Notes: generated by a model from the sequence alone, not told the origin. A DNA stretch of 64,000 bases from Casp-actino8 sp044355095 (GCA_044355095.1 JBIKYT010000003.1:32895-96894); one strand, 5' to 3'; shown: positions 8,746-17,660, numbered from the stretch's first letter. Program-made: numbers and translations.

Positions 8746-9762
8746 CTCAATTAATTTGACGCGCTGAATTAACTGCACAAACTCTTCGTCGTAATCGTCT
8801 GAAGGTTGAATAAGTACAGCATCGACCAGTCCACCAAACCAATCATTGATGACAGCAGGAAGCTGATCCCAGGTGCCCGCTGGGATCAATGCATCGAGAA
8901 CTTCGTCAGTCATCAAAGATCCAAGCTGCGACCAGTCACCGCTTCGAGTCATGAACTGCAACTGAGCGCCAAGATCGTCCCACCCAAATAATTCGAGCGT
9001 TCGACGATACGCGGGTGTGGAGTATAAGAATCCTAAAACCGCTCGTTGCGATTCGCGGCTCTGATCAACTGTAGATGCGGTTGGTCCAGTGATGTATGGA
9101 ATGGCTATGGCAACTTGGACTTCTTGGGGGTTTCTTTGCGCCGTTCGCAGACCCTCGTTGAGGTACGGAAGTGCGCGATCGCGCAAGAAGCGCGGATGTG
9201 AATTGGTGGGGTGAGTGACAAACCAATCGGCGGCTTCACCAGCAAGCCGAATCGCATTGTCGTTAACGCCACCAAGTAACAATTGCGGACCAGCATGAGG
9301 AAGTGGTCCTGGGTTAAAGAACGGCTGGAGACGATTCATCCGGTAGTTCTCGGTATCGACGTTGAAAGGCTCTCCAGTGGCGAAACTGTTCCAGGCCGTC
9401 CTCACCGCGATGACGTAATCATTCATTTTGCGAATCGGTGATGACCACGGAATTCCAAAACGACCTTCAATGTTTTGTTTGATCTGTGTGGCTAACCCCA
9501 AATCAAATCGACCTCCGCTCATCTGTGAAAGATCCCAAGATTGAAGTGCTAACAACATGGGACTGCGGGGGAAGGCCAAGGTGAGGCTGGTTTGAACGCG
9601 CAATGTGGTGGTGTGTTCAAGTGCAAGTAACGCAACGGCCATTGAATCGTGGATTGTCTCTGGCACGTGCAAGATGTCGTAGCCAAGGGACTCGACAAGT
9701 TGGGCGTATTGGCCAATTTCACTCAATGGAATTCGATCACTCATTCCGGCGATGACTTTCAT
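8725..9762 (-). CDS. LLM-class F420-dependent oxidoreductase
   Basis: A 345-residue luciferase-like protein resembling the mycobacterial MSMEG_2256-type F420-dependent group. It has MKVIAGMSDR at the N-terminus, YDILHVPETIHDS, TSLTLAFPRSPM, and GGRFDLGLATQIKQNIEGRF, the motif that separates this group from FMN luciferases. F420 use is inferred from family and lineage. The next gene upstream on the same strand (ending 9765) is only 2 bp away, so they are co-transcribed. Confidence 0.85.
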   Translation of the reverse strand: MKVIAGMSDRIPLSEIGQYAQLVESLGYDILHVPETIHDSMAVALLALEHTTTLRVQTSLTLAFPRSPMLLALQSWDLSQMSGGRFDLGLATQIKQNIEGRFGIPWSSPIRKMNDYVIAVRTAWNSFATGEPFNVDTENYRMNRLQPFFNPGPLPHAGPQLLLGGVNDNAIRLAGEAADWFVTHPTNSHPRFLRDRALPYLNEGLRTAQRNPQEVQVAIAIPYITGPTASTVDQSRESQRAVLGFLYSTPAYRRTLELFGWDDLGAQLQFMTRSGDWSQLGSLMTDEVLDALIPAGTWDQLPAVINDWFGGLVDAVLIQPSDDYDEEFVQLIQRVKLIESRLNAA

Positions 9763-9764
9763 TG

Positions 9765-10184
9765 CTAGATCTGCCTTTCGGAGTCGTCATCAAGCGACGA
9801 GATAATGAGTTGCATTAAAAGTTCGGGTGAATTTTTGCACCCAGTGAGTTCATCTGAATTGACGAGCAAGGTAAATGTGCCATTTTCGGTTTCGCTGATG
9901 ACGCAGGGAGCGGCATATCCCGTTGCATCTGTGACCGAAGAAGGGGCGTCGTTGCGGTGATGAAGTTGAAAATCAATTCCGAGGCCATCAACACAAACAT
10001 CCCAGGATCGGCGGCGAGTAAAAGTCGAGTGGGTGATATCGCATAGTGCGCAGTGCTGGTTGAATAGCGCTCGTCGAAGAAAATATGAAACCTCGCCAAG
10101 AATTGTTCCGGAGGCGTCGTACACCCCGTGGAGTCGTACGACCTGGTTTGAGGACGGCACCTTCCTATGTTGCCATAGCGTCAT
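9765..10184 (-). CDS. Small conserved hypothetical protein with CALCDITH motif
   Basis: 139 residues from ATG 10184; the frame is open to 10253, but a longer start would leave almost no room for the divergent Rieske gene's promoter and ribosome site. It begins with a GVYDASGTILGEVSY segment and then HCALCDITH, a Cys-x2-Cys-x3-His cluster that I recognise from uncharacterised actinobacterial proteins of this size. A short metal- or redox-binding site is plausible. No signal peptide or membrane segment. Likely co-transcribed with the F420-type oxidoreductase downstream. Confidence 0.65.
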   Translation of the reverse strand: MTLWQHRKVPSSNQVVRLHGVYDASGTILGEVSYFLRRALFNQHCALCDITHSTFTRRRSWDVCVDGLGIDFQLHHRNDAPSSVTDATGYAAPCVISETENGTFTLLVNSDELTGCKNSPELLMQLIISSLDDDSERQI

Positions 10185-10254
10185 CTGAACAGGTGTAGCA
10201 GTCGTTGATGACTTGCCATATTTGGTAGAAATAGAGCAAGGAAACGAGGTCACT

Positions 10255-11400
10255 GTGGTTCACATTCCAGTTCGAGGAGAATTGCCGGCCCGCCTAGGTC
10301 CGTCCGTTCAAGCGGTTCCTGCCTATGGTCCGAGCGTGATGGATGCGAGCGTTTATCGTGACCCGACCCGATTTGAACTTGAGCGCGAACGAGTTCTTGG
10401 TCGTCATTGGATGATTGCGGGTCGTGGCGAACAAGTTCAGGGGACTGGTGACTGGATTACGTATGAAGGTCACGATGAATGCATCGTTGTTGTTCGCCAA
10501 GCCGATGGTTCGTTGTCGGCGTTTCACAACGTCTGTCGCCACCGCGGTCCGGCGTTTGTTGCAGAAAAGACTGGCTGTGGTGCACGACGTTTTTCTTGCC
10601 CGTATCACGGTTGGGTGTATGACACGAAGGGCAAGTTGGTGGGCATTCCCGAGCGCGAAGATTTCGGGGCCGAGCATGTGGCAGACATTGGTGCGATTTC
10701 CGTTGCAGTAGGTGAGTGGGGTGGATGGATCTGGATCAACTTGGCGGGTCCCGATAATGCGGTGCCGCTGCTCGAGTCAATTGGTCCAGATATCTCCAGT
10801 GATCTTGGTGCATTCAAGATGGAAGACATGATCTTGCATGATGTCGTTGAGTGGGACGTGCCCATTAACTACAAAACCATCGTTGATGGTTTTAATGAGA
10901 TCTATCACGTGACCGAGTTGCATCATTCGCCACCAGAATTCACCAAAGCCACACGTTTCGCATCGTTCCATGTCACTGGCGACAACTTCATGTGTTTTGT
11001 TCCTAGGCCTGCTTCGTTGGATGAACTGTCAAGTGAGTCATACGATCACCACCGCAATTCAATTTGTCACTACGTGGTATTTCCGAACACCGTGTTTAAC
11101 TGCAATCCCGAACACATTCAGGTCTTTCAACCAATTCCGTTAGCGGTTGACCGAACGAAATTCCTGTGTTGGGAACTGATTTGCCCAGGTGATCAGAGCG
11201 ATCCTGAATATGCCGCGTACTACAAGAAGACGATGGCCCATTGGGAAGTGCTGAAAGGGGTTGTTGGCGAAGACATCAGCATCTATGACCAGATGACGCG
11301 TACGAAAAAGTCGAGTGCATTCACCGAGCAGATCCTTTCTGAACGGGAATTCAAAATTGCGATGTATCACCAGAATATGGATCGCAAAATTCGCGATTGA
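10255..11400 (+). CDS. Rieske [2Fe-2S] ring-hydroxylating oxygenase alpha subunit
   Basis: A 381-residue terminal oxygenase. The Rieske domain carries both cluster motifs, CRHRGP (about residue 94) and CPYHGW. The C-terminal catalytic domain has the mononuclear-iron motif NEIYHVTELHH. I chose GTG 10255 because GAGG sits about 6 bp upstream; a TTG at 10213 is possible but lacks a site. Substrates of the family include aromatics, carnitine-like amines and steroids, and no ferredoxin or reductase gene is adjacent, so the substrate is unknown. A hairpin follows the stop. Compare the cluster-less homologue at 14459. Confidence 0.92.
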   Translation: MVHIPVRGELPARLGPSVQAVPAYGPSVMDASVYRDPTRFELERERVLGRHWMIAGRGEQVQGTGDWITYEGHDECIVVVRQADGSLSAFHNVCRHRGPAFVAEKTGCGARRFSCPYHGWVYDTKGKLVGIPEREDFGAEHVADIGAISVAVGEWGGWIWINLAGPDNAVPLLESIGPDISSDLGAFKMEDMILHDVVEWDVPINYKTIVDGFNEIYHVTELHHSPPEFTKATRFASFHVTGDNFMCFVPRPASLDELSSESYDHHRNSICHYVVFPNTVFNCNPEHIQVFQPIPLAVDRTKFLCWELICPGDQSDPEYAAYYKKTMAHWEVLKGVVGEDISIYDQMTRTKKSSAFTEQILSEREFKIAMYHQNMDRKIRD

Positions 11401-11418
11401 GCAGCAGGTGAAGGTCAT

Positions 11419-11441
11419 GCAGGCTTGTCTATAAAGCCTGC
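11419..11441 (+). terminator. Hairpin downstream of Rieske oxygenase gene
   Basis: An 8-bp perfect stem (GCAGGCTT / AAGCCTGC) with a 7-base loop begins 18 bp after the oxygenase stop. The T-rich run (ATTTTTA) starts about ten bases after the stem, so it is not a textbook intrinsic terminator. Position and stem support termination. Confidence 0.45.
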
Positions 11442-11503
11442 TCACAGTGCAATTTTTAAATAGTTATTCAAGTTCTTCGTGAACGGGTCCGATACCAAAA
11501 CCC

Positions 11504-12628
11504 GTGAAGCGAAGCATGAAAATATTGAGCAAGACATTTGCAGTGTCGTTGTGCTCGGCGATCATGCTTGGTGTTGTCGGTGTTCCTGGCGCCCTTGCAG
11601 ATTCGAACAAGAAAACTTCAAGTTCATCGTCGGCGACTGCAACATCTGGTTTGACCTACGTGGTTGCCAAGAATGATTCTCTAACGGGCATTGCGAGCAA
11701 AGCCAAAGTCAGGTTCAATGATTTGCTTGCTGTTAATGGCTTTAAAGCAACCAGCGTGATCTTGCCCGGCCAAGTCATCAAGCTCCCAGATGCTGCAGTA
11801 GTCGTGACAGTTTCTGTCAAAAGCGCTGTAGTTGCTGCTGCTCCCGTAATTGCAAGTAGTGCGACGTACACGGTTATCAAGAATGATTCGTTGAGCGGTA
11901 TCGCTTCAAAGGCCAAAGTATCGCTATCGTCTTTCTTGGCAGTCAATGGTTTCACCAAGAAGAGTGTGATTCGTCCCGGTCAAATTGTGAAGTTGCCCGA
12001 AGGTTCAAAGGTTGTAGCGACTACTGCGAATGGCGCTGTAGTTGCTGCTGCCCCCGTAATTGCTAGTAGTCCGACGTACACGGTTGTCAAGAATGATTCG
12101 TTGAGCGGTATCGCTTCAAAGGCCAAAGTATCGCTGTCGTCTTTCTTGGCAGTGAACGGCTTTAAGAAGACCAGTGTGATTGTCCCTGGACAAGTAGTGA
12201 AGTTGCCAGAGGGTGCCAAAGTGACAGCAATATCGGCACCGGCACCGGCAACACCATCAGGTCTGCAAGTAGTTCTTGATTTCGCAAAAGCGCAAGTTGG
12301 TAAGCCCTATGCCTATGGCAAGTCAGGCCCGACCTCTTACGACTGTTCGGGACTCACGATGGCCGCCTTCGCTCAAGTCAAGGTTTCGTTGCCCCACCAG
12401 AGTTTGTCCCAATCAAAAATTGGTACGGCGATTGACTGGAAGTCAACAGGAGTTCAAGCTGGCGATTTGGTGTTCACCTTCTCAAGTAAGAACAAGAGTC
12501 AGATCAGCCACGTTGGTATCGCAATTAGTGCAACGCAGTGGATCGAAGCTCCGTACACCGGTGGCTCAATTCGTGTGGCGAATCTGCCGACCGCCGACAA
12601 GATTCAGGCAGTACGTCGGGTTCTCTAA
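11504..12628 (+). CDS. Secreted peptidoglycan hydrolase: 3 x LysM + NlpC/P60
   Basis: A 374-residue exported cell-wall hydrolase. A Lys/Arg-rich start and hydrophobic stretch ending GALADS form a signal peptide. Three LysM modules follow (about residues 49-97, 119-168 and 188-237), each with a Y-V-V/I-K-NDSL core. The C-terminal NlpC/P60 domain has the catalytic Cys in YDCSGL and His in ISHVGIAI. It probably cleaves stem-peptide bonds while LysM binds glycan. Modules 2 and 3 are nearly identical in DNA (recent duplication). The start may instead be ATG 11516; neither has a strong ribosome site. Confidence 0.92.
   Translation: MKRSMKILSKTFAVSLCSAIMLGVVGVPGALADSNKKTSSSSSATATSGLTYVVAKNDSLTGIASKAKVRFNDLLAVNGFKATSVILPGQVIKLPDAAVVVTVSVKSAVVAAAPVIASSATYTVIKNDSLSGIASKAKVSLSSFLAVNGFTKKSVIRPGQIVKLPEGSKVVATTANGAVVAAAPVIASSPTYTVVKNDSLSGIASKAKVSLSSFLAVNGFKKTSVIVPGQVVKLPEGAKVTAISAPAPATPSGLQVVLDFAKAQVGKPYAYGKSGPTSYDCSGLTMAAFAQVKVSLPHQSLSQSKIGTAIDWKSTGVQAGDLVFTFSSKNKSQISHVGIAISATQWIEAPYTGGSIRVANLPTADKIQAVRRVL
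11823..12235 (+). repeat. 210-bp direct duplication encoding LysM modules 2 and 3
   Basis: The block from 11823 recurs 210 bp (70 codons) later, from 12033. Each copy encodes an Ala/Val-rich linker and one LysM module. The copies differ at scattered positions, for example CTCCCG against CCCCCG and GGTTATC against GGTTGTC. Because the duplication is in frame, LysM number could vary between strains. Confidence 0.85.
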
Positions 12629-12647
12629 ACAATGTTGAGATATTCAA

Positions 12648-13637
12648 CTAAGAGTCGAAGGCCTCGTTGAATTTCTCCATTGCGCTACCTGAGCCAATGG
12701 CAAAGAGGACATCATCTGCTTGAAGTGGAGTGTCAATTTCGTGCCAGCGAGACAACTTTGAATCACGACGAATGCCCAGAACGATAACTGAAGGGTTCTC
12801 CTGCATCAGATCGTGAATGGTTCGGCCACAAACTGGGGCATATGAACGAACCAGAAACTGTTCCGTCAGGGCGTCGCTGCCGTCATCGAGGACTCCGATG
12901 ATTCCGGTATGGAATGCGGCGTTCGCAAGATGTCTTCCGGCGCTGAGATAGATGGGAATCAGCTCGTCAGCCCCGGCTCGTCGCAAACGGTCGCTCCATT
13001 GAACTTCGTTGACGCGAGAAACAATCCTGACGTTGGGATACGTCAAGCGAACGGTGGCAACGACGACCAAATTGTCCGCATCCGAAATCGACGTGACGAG
13101 GCATTGAGCCCGATCAATTGCGGCTTGACTGAGGACTTCAAGATCTCGTGCATCACCGATGATCGGTATCGCCCCTGCCGCTTCAATCTCACGACGTAAA
13201 TCTTCGTTGGCTTCAATAACAACACAAGTCTTCTGGACAGAGACAGTTGATTCAACGGTTGACCGGCCCACCCGCCCATAGCCCACCACGACGAGATGGA
13301 TGTTGCAGTTAGCGATCAATTTCTTCCTCCTTGAATTGTCCCGATTTTCCGCGAAAGCCCCCGACAAAAGCAGCGAGGTAAAGCGGGCTGTGATATTGAC
13401 GAGAACTCCGTATCCAAAAACGATGACCAACATTGACCAGATCTGACCCGTTTGATTGAGCGGCTGGACTTCTCCGTATCCGACCGTTCCAAGGGTAATG
13501 ACGGTCATAAAGAGGGCGTCAAACCACGAGTATTGAGCCAAAAGGACGTATCCGTTTGTTGAAACCACAAGGACGATGAAGGCGATCAGCAGTGCTCTGC
13601 CGAGATAATCCCTGAGTAACAAAAAATACAGGCGCAC
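12648..13637 (-). CDS. Two-TM potassium channel with RCK (TrkA-N) domain
   Basis: A 329-residue MthK-like channel subunit. The order is a TM helix (residues 12-33), the pore loop with selectivity filter TVGYGE (about 50), a second TM helix, then a cytosolic Rossmann RCK domain beginning VVVGYGRVGRS, with acidic ligand residues in CVVIEANE. A TrkA-C-like segment ends the protein. Gating by NAD(H) or Ca2+ is known for the family and cannot be told here. It faces away from the enoyl-CoA hydratase gene with only 20 bp between starts, so promoter elements overlap coding sequence or are very compact. Confidence 0.9.
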   Translation of the reverse strand: MRLYFLLLRDYLGRALLIAFIVLVVSTNGYVLLAQYSWFDALFMTVITLGTVGYGEVQPLNQTGQIWSMLVIVFGYGVLVNITARFTSLLLSGAFAENRDNSRRKKLIANCNIHLVVVGYGRVGRSTVESTVSVQKTCVVIEANEDLRREIEAAGAIPIIGDARDLEVLSQAAIDRAQCLVTSISDADNLVVVATVRLTYPNVRIVSRVNEVQWSDRLRRAGADELIPIYLSAGRHLANAAFHTGIIGVLDDGSDALTEQFLVRSYAPVCGRTIHDLMQENPSVIVLGIRRDSKLSRWHEIDTPLQADDVLFAIGSGSAMEKFNEAFDS

Positions 13638-13657
13638 TAGGTGAAAGACTAGTTGTC

Positions 13658-14449
13658 ATGAACGCAATCAACCGAGAAATACCTCGTTGGAATACGCTAA
13701 AAGTTGAAGTGGACAACCGGATTGCTCGGGTCACCCTCAATCGACCGGAAAAACTCAATGCACTGTCTCGGGAGTTGATGAGTGAGATTGTTGAACTCGG
13801 TGCTTGGCTCAAACTTCGTGAGGACATTCGTGTCGTCATTCTCTCGGGCGCCGGACGATCATTCTGTGCGGGATTTGACCTCAATGATTTTTCTTCGGCA
13901 AGTGCCGGGGAGTCTCCTCGACAGGCCGCTGATCTTGGCCGACTCGCAACCAATGCATTGACTGATGTCCCACAGCTCACGATTGCTGCAGTGCAGGGTC
14001 ACTGTGTCGGCGGAGGGGTGGTGTTCGTTGCAGCATGTGACTTACGAGTTGCGACAACCGAAACAACTTTCACTATTCCTGAAGTTGATTTAGGGATTCC
14101 GTTGGCATGGGGTGGTATTCCTCGACTCGTCCGAGAAATTGGTCCGGCACTCACCAAGGAACTTGTTTTGACCTGTCGCCCATTCGGTGCCGATGAAGCA
14201 AAATCAATCGGGTTCATCAATCAAGTTGTTGCTCCAAGTGATTTAGAGACCGCTGTGACTGAATTAGCAAAGAATCTTGCATCGAAGACTTTGTATTCAC
14301 TTCATTCGACCAAACAACAGGTGAATGCCGTTATGGAAGAGATTGCGGGCACCGGCCGCAGTGCTGGTGACGCTGACATGTTGGTTTATGCCATGCGTGA
14401 CCCTGAAAGCCGAGAAGTAACAGCAAGGTATTTGGGCCAACGCAAGTAG
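13658..14449 (+). CDS. Enoyl-CoA hydratase/isomerase family protein
   Basis: A 263-residue crotonase-fold protein with the oxyanion-hole segments SGAGRSFCAGFDL and GHCVGGGVVFVAACD. The first hydratase glutamate (usually in GGGxE) is Val here, while the second is kept in IPEVDLGIP. A one-Glu site is more typical of isomerases or other crotonase-fold reactions than of plain enoyl-CoA hydratase. The next gene, the Rieske-less oxygenase homologue, starts 10 bp after the stop, so the two may be co-translated and act on the same substrate. Confidence 0.88.
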   Translation: MNAINREIPRWNTLKVEVDNRIARVTLNRPEKLNALSRELMSEIVELGAWLKLREDIRVVILSGAGRSFCAGFDLNDFSSASAGESPRQAADLGRLATNALTDVPQLTIAAVQGHCVGGGVVFVAACDLRVATTETTFTIPEVDLGIPLAWGGIPRLVREIGPALTKELVLTCRPFGADEAKSIGFINQVVAPSDLETAVTELAKNLASKTLYSLHSTKQQVNAVMEEIAGTGRSAGDADMLVYAMRDPESREVTARYLGQRK

Positions 14450-14458
14450 TGTCAGTGT

Positions 14459-15346
14459 GTGAGTACCAATTCGACGTTGTCTGCGGATTGGTACATCAAC
14501 CCAGCGGTATACGACAGAGAACGCCAATCAGTTTTTGGTGATTCATGGGTTCATGTCGGATACGACAGCGATATCCCGAATGTTGGCGATGTACTCCGAG
14601 AATCAGTCGCCGAAATTGATATTCGCGTCGTTCGCTTGACGTCAACCAACCTTGTAGCAACGGCTCGATCGGGCGAAACAAACCGTGAACCCATTCTTGT
14701 TGACTCTTTTCGAGGACTGATTTTTGTCGCTCTCGATGCCAATAACTGTTCTTTGGTGGATTGGCTTAATGAATTTCCGAGTGCGCTCATTGACTTGCCA
14801 GTTGAAGAACTTATCTTTCACTCTCGAACGATTCGTCGGGTGAAGTGCAACTGGAAGACCTACGCCGACAACTTTCTTGAGGGCTACCACGTGCCAAGCG
14901 TGCATCCCGAGATGGCTCGTGATGCTGATGCATCTAACTATTCGGTGATCTTGGGCGATGATCGTCGTTGGAATGTTCACGTCATGCCACCGCGCGGTGA
15001 CAGTGTCTTTGGCATGTTCGGTTGGTTGTACCCGACATTCGCATTCAACGTGGTGCCGGGCGGTTGGGCCGTCGAAAGATGGTTGCCACGCGGTCATAAT
15101 GAGATTGATTTGTATTTCGAGTACTTCTTCGAACCTGGTGCGCCCAATCTTGAACGAATTCATGCCATGAATGAAACGGTTGCGGAAGAAGATGTTCGCA
15201 TCTGCGAAGCGGTGCAACGCAACCTTGAGTCAGGTGTGTACGCAGAAGGACTTCTGAGTCCCAAGTGGGAAGAGCCTTTGCTGGTTTTTCACGACATGAT
15301 TCGTGAACTTGGCGATCTCAACGGATACGCACCGACAAGCAAGTAA
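14459..15346 (+). CDS. Ring-hydroxylating oxygenase alpha-subunit homologue lacking the Rieske cluster
   Basis: 295 residues, against the usual 370-450. The N-terminus matches the family start (DWYINPAVYDRERQSVFGDSW, VGDVLRE), and the strand after the Rieske domain is present (DSFRGLIFVALDA). The stretch that should carry CxH and CxxH is replaced by a short linker (about residues 62-80) with no Cys/His pair. The catalytic domain is intact: NFLEGYHVPSVH holds the two iron-ligand histidines and the bridging acid, and EEDVRICEAVQ holds the probable Asp ligand. With no frameshift, it looks like a clean internal loss. It may need a partner for electrons, or do non-oxygenase chemistry. GTG start. 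Confidence 0.82.
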   Translation: MSTNSTLSADWYINPAVYDRERQSVFGDSWVHVGYDSDIPNVGDVLRESVAEIDIRVVRLTSTNLVATARSGETNREPILVDSFRGLIFVALDANNCSLVDWLNEFPSALIDLPVEELIFHSRTIRRVKCNWKTYADNFLEGYHVPSVHPEMARDADASNYSVILGDDRRWNVHVMPPRGDSVFGMFGWLYPTFAFNVVPGGWAVERWLPRGHNEIDLYFEYFFEPGAPNLERIHAMNETVAEEDVRICEAVQRNLESGVYAEGLLSPKWEEPLLVFHDMIRELGDLNGYAPTSK

Positions 15347-16085
15347 CGCAACCCTCAAGTTTGATGAACTCGCTGATATCGACTTCAATGACGAAGTAAC
15401 CCATATCGCGCAGAGTCTCCGCAGTTTCTGGAGCATCGGCCGCCATCAAAAGTCGTTTGTCACCGACGATGACCACATGCGAACCTGATTCTTCGGGAAC
15501 CGCAACGAAGTCAGGGAAGATGGACGGATCATCTACAAGTGGTTCAAACCCGATGATCGCGCCCGATGGCAATGCAGTCACTGCTGACTTGAGGTGTAGG
15601 ACCTTCGAAATTGGAACCGTAACTACAGTTGCGCCCAACGGTTCGACAATCGCCGCGAATTGGGCAATTCCTTCAAGATTGGTGCGTCCGCCATTACCGA
15701 CATAAATGGTGTCGCCGACTTTAAGAACATCGCCTCCGTCAAGGGTTGCAGGTTCGCTAATGCGGGCGATGGGATGACCAAGTTCGGTGACAACCTTTTC
15801 GACTTCAATGATCTCAGGTTTGCGCGAGTCGCTACCGGGTCGGGTGATGATGGCTGTGCCTTTGTACATCACGACGGCATCTTCGATGAATACGCTGTCG
15901 GGGCAATCGTCGGCGGCTGGAACTTCGACGATGTTCCATTTGCAAAGTCGCAATGCCTCCACGTAATTGGCCCATTGCTTTAGCGCTAGTTCATAGTCAA
16001 CGGGTGTTCGTTCAATATGGGTGACAAGGCCCTCGTCAAGTCGCGGGCTGGGACGACGAATGAGAGCGGTGGGTTGATTGACCAT
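15318..16085 (-). CDS. ddaH: N(omega),N(omega)-dimethylarginine dimethylaminohydrolase (DDAH)
   Basis: A 255-residue amidinotransferase-fold hydrolase that converts methylated arginines to citrulline and dimethylamine. Diagnostic features are IRRPSP at the N-terminus, FIEDAVV (acidic catalytic pair, about residue 68), LDGGDVLKVG, the catalytic His in VLHLKSAVT (about 165) and the nucleophilic Cys near the end in TCLSVRIR (Cys249). Length is typical. It is convergent with and overlaps the preceding gene by 29 bp. Arginine deiminase is excluded by size. Confidence 0.9.
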   Translation of the reverse strand: MVNQPTALIRRPSPRLDEGLVTHIERTPVDYELALKQWANYVEALRLCKWNIVEVPAADDCPDSVFIEDAVVMYKGTAIITRPGSDSRKPEIIEVEKVVTELGHPIARISEPATLDGGDVLKVGDTIYVGNGGRTNLEGIAQFAAIVEPLGATVVTVPISKVLHLKSAVTALPSGAIIGFEPLVDDPSIFPDFVAVPEESGSHVVIVGDKRLLMAADAPETAETLRDMGYFVIEVDISEFIKLEGCVTCLSVRIR

Positions 16086-16163
16086 CGTTCTTACGGTAAT
16101 CGTTCGCGATGGTCGAAAGACAGTTCTTGAATTTTGATAAGCGAGTGACGCCTGTTAGGAATA

Positions 16164-17660
16164 ATGGCAGTGTTTATTGATCTTGCCAAGTCAAATCGTC
16201 GTCAGTTGCCGCGCTGTGATGTTGCTGTGGTTGGCGCTGGTGCTGCTGGTATCACTTTGGCTCTCGAATTAGAAAAGTCGGGACTATCGGTTGTCATTCT
16301 TGAAGGCGGATATCGCGACTTCACCGAGTTGTCACAAGACCGTTACAAGGGTGAAGTTTCAGCAGGTCCTGGTTTTAAGTACCCCGATCTTGATGTCTGG
16401 CGGCTGCGATATTTCGGAGGTACAACGAATCACTGGATTGGTTGGTGCCGCCGTATTGAAGAGAATGTCTTTGGACCACGTACGAATGATCTTGGTGATG
16501 GTTGGCCGTTTGCTCGCGCTGACCTTGAAGATGACTATAAAGATGCTTTAGAAATCTGCACACTTGGCCGAGATGTGTTCGATGCGAATGAATTGCTTGA
16601 CGGACTCGGTGTGAGGAATCTGATCCCGAGTAACGATATTTTGGCGACTCCGGCGTGGCGATTCCCAAAAGAACTTCGGTTCGGTGGGCATTACCGCTAT
16701 CGACTGCAGGAATCTGAGATTCCCATTTACTTCGGAGCCAACTGTCAAGGTTTTTCGTTTGAAGAAGTAGACGGAACTGTGGCTGCTCGCAAACTTCATA
16801 TCAAGAATGATCTTGGAGTTGATTTTGAACTAACGGCCGATTGTTTTGTGTTGGCTGGTGGAGGAATTGAAAATGTCCGTCAATTGCTGGTTGCCGCTGA
16901 CGACGTCAAGGGTCTTCGTCAAAGTGACACTTTGGGTCGGGGTTTTCTCGAACATCCCCACGGTGCGGTTGGCACAGTGTTGTGTGGAGATCATGCCCCA
17001 GAAGACTTGATGGGCTTTACTGATTACCCGCTCGATATTGATCAGACCCAATTCAAGATTGGCTTGGGTCTCAACGAAGAATTCGCCGCCGAACGAGGGA
17101 TGATCAATACGTCGTTCACAATGGAACCTCTTGAATCAATTCCTGAAGAGTCGCTTCATGGACAAGCACTGCGAAAGTTGTGGCAATCATCGCGACCGTC
17201 GGCCTTCACGAGCAAGTCCTCTCATGTCGTTGGCTTGTACGCGCGGACCGAGCAACGCTGGAATACCGAGAGTCGCATCTCGCTGATTTCGGCTAAGGAT
17301 GATTTAGGTTCAAAAAGAGCTCGACTTGATTGGCGAGTCAGCGATCAAGATGTTGCAGATATCAAAACCTCATTTGAACTAGTGGCCAAAGAATTGATGA
17401 AGGCTGGTTTTGGTCCGGTGACATTTGGTGATCCTGCCGAGTTTGTAACGATGGAGGGCGGCGGGCACCATCTGGGTGGCGCTCGGATGCACGAAAGCCC
17501 CGATCTTGGGGTCGTGGATGCCAATCTCAAGTGTCACGCCGTCGACAACTTGTATGCAGTTGGCGGTTCGGCTTTTCCAGCAGCGGGCTTCTCGAATCCG
17601 ACGTTGACAGTTGTGGCTTTGGCAGTTCGTTTGGCGCGTACCTTGAAGGAACGCTTGTAA
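16164..17660 (+). CDS. GMC-family FAD-dependent oxidoreductase
   Basis: A 498-residue glucose-methanol-choline oxidoreductase. The FAD motif VVGAGAAGITLALELE is at residues 22-37, and FGGTTNHWIGWCRR is the second FAD-contact segment. The C-terminus carries the catalytic His region GGGHHLGGARMHE and the conserved GFSNPTLTVVAL. There is no signal peptide. Its stop overlaps by one base (TAATG) with the start of a small lipoprotein gene, suggesting a membrane-associated dehydrogenase pair like the large/small subunits of sugar dehydrogenases. The alcohol or sugar substrate is unknown. Confidence 0.9.
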   Translation: MAVFIDLAKSNRRQLPRCDVAVVGAGAAGITLALELEKSGLSVVILEGGYRDFTELSQDRYKGEVSAGPGFKYPDLDVWRLRYFGGTTNHWIGWCRRIEENVFGPRTNDLGDGWPFARADLEDDYKDALEICTLGRDVFDANELLDGLGVRNLIPSNDILATPAWRFPKELRFGGHYRYRLQESEIPIYFGANCQGFSFEEVDGTVAARKLHIKNDLGVDFELTADCFVLAGGGIENVRQLLVAADDVKGLRQSDTLGRGFLEHPHGAVGTVLCGDHAPEDLMGFTDYPLDIDQTQFKIGLGLNEEFAAERGMINTSFTMEPLESIPEESLHGQALRKLWQSSRPSAFTSKSSHVVGLYARTEQRWNTESRISLISAKDDLGSKRARLDWRVSDQDVADIKTSFELVAKELMKAGFGPVTFGDPAEFVTMEGGGHHLGGARMHESPDLGVVDANLKCHAVDNLYAVGGSAFPAAGFSNPTLTVVALAVRLARTLKERL

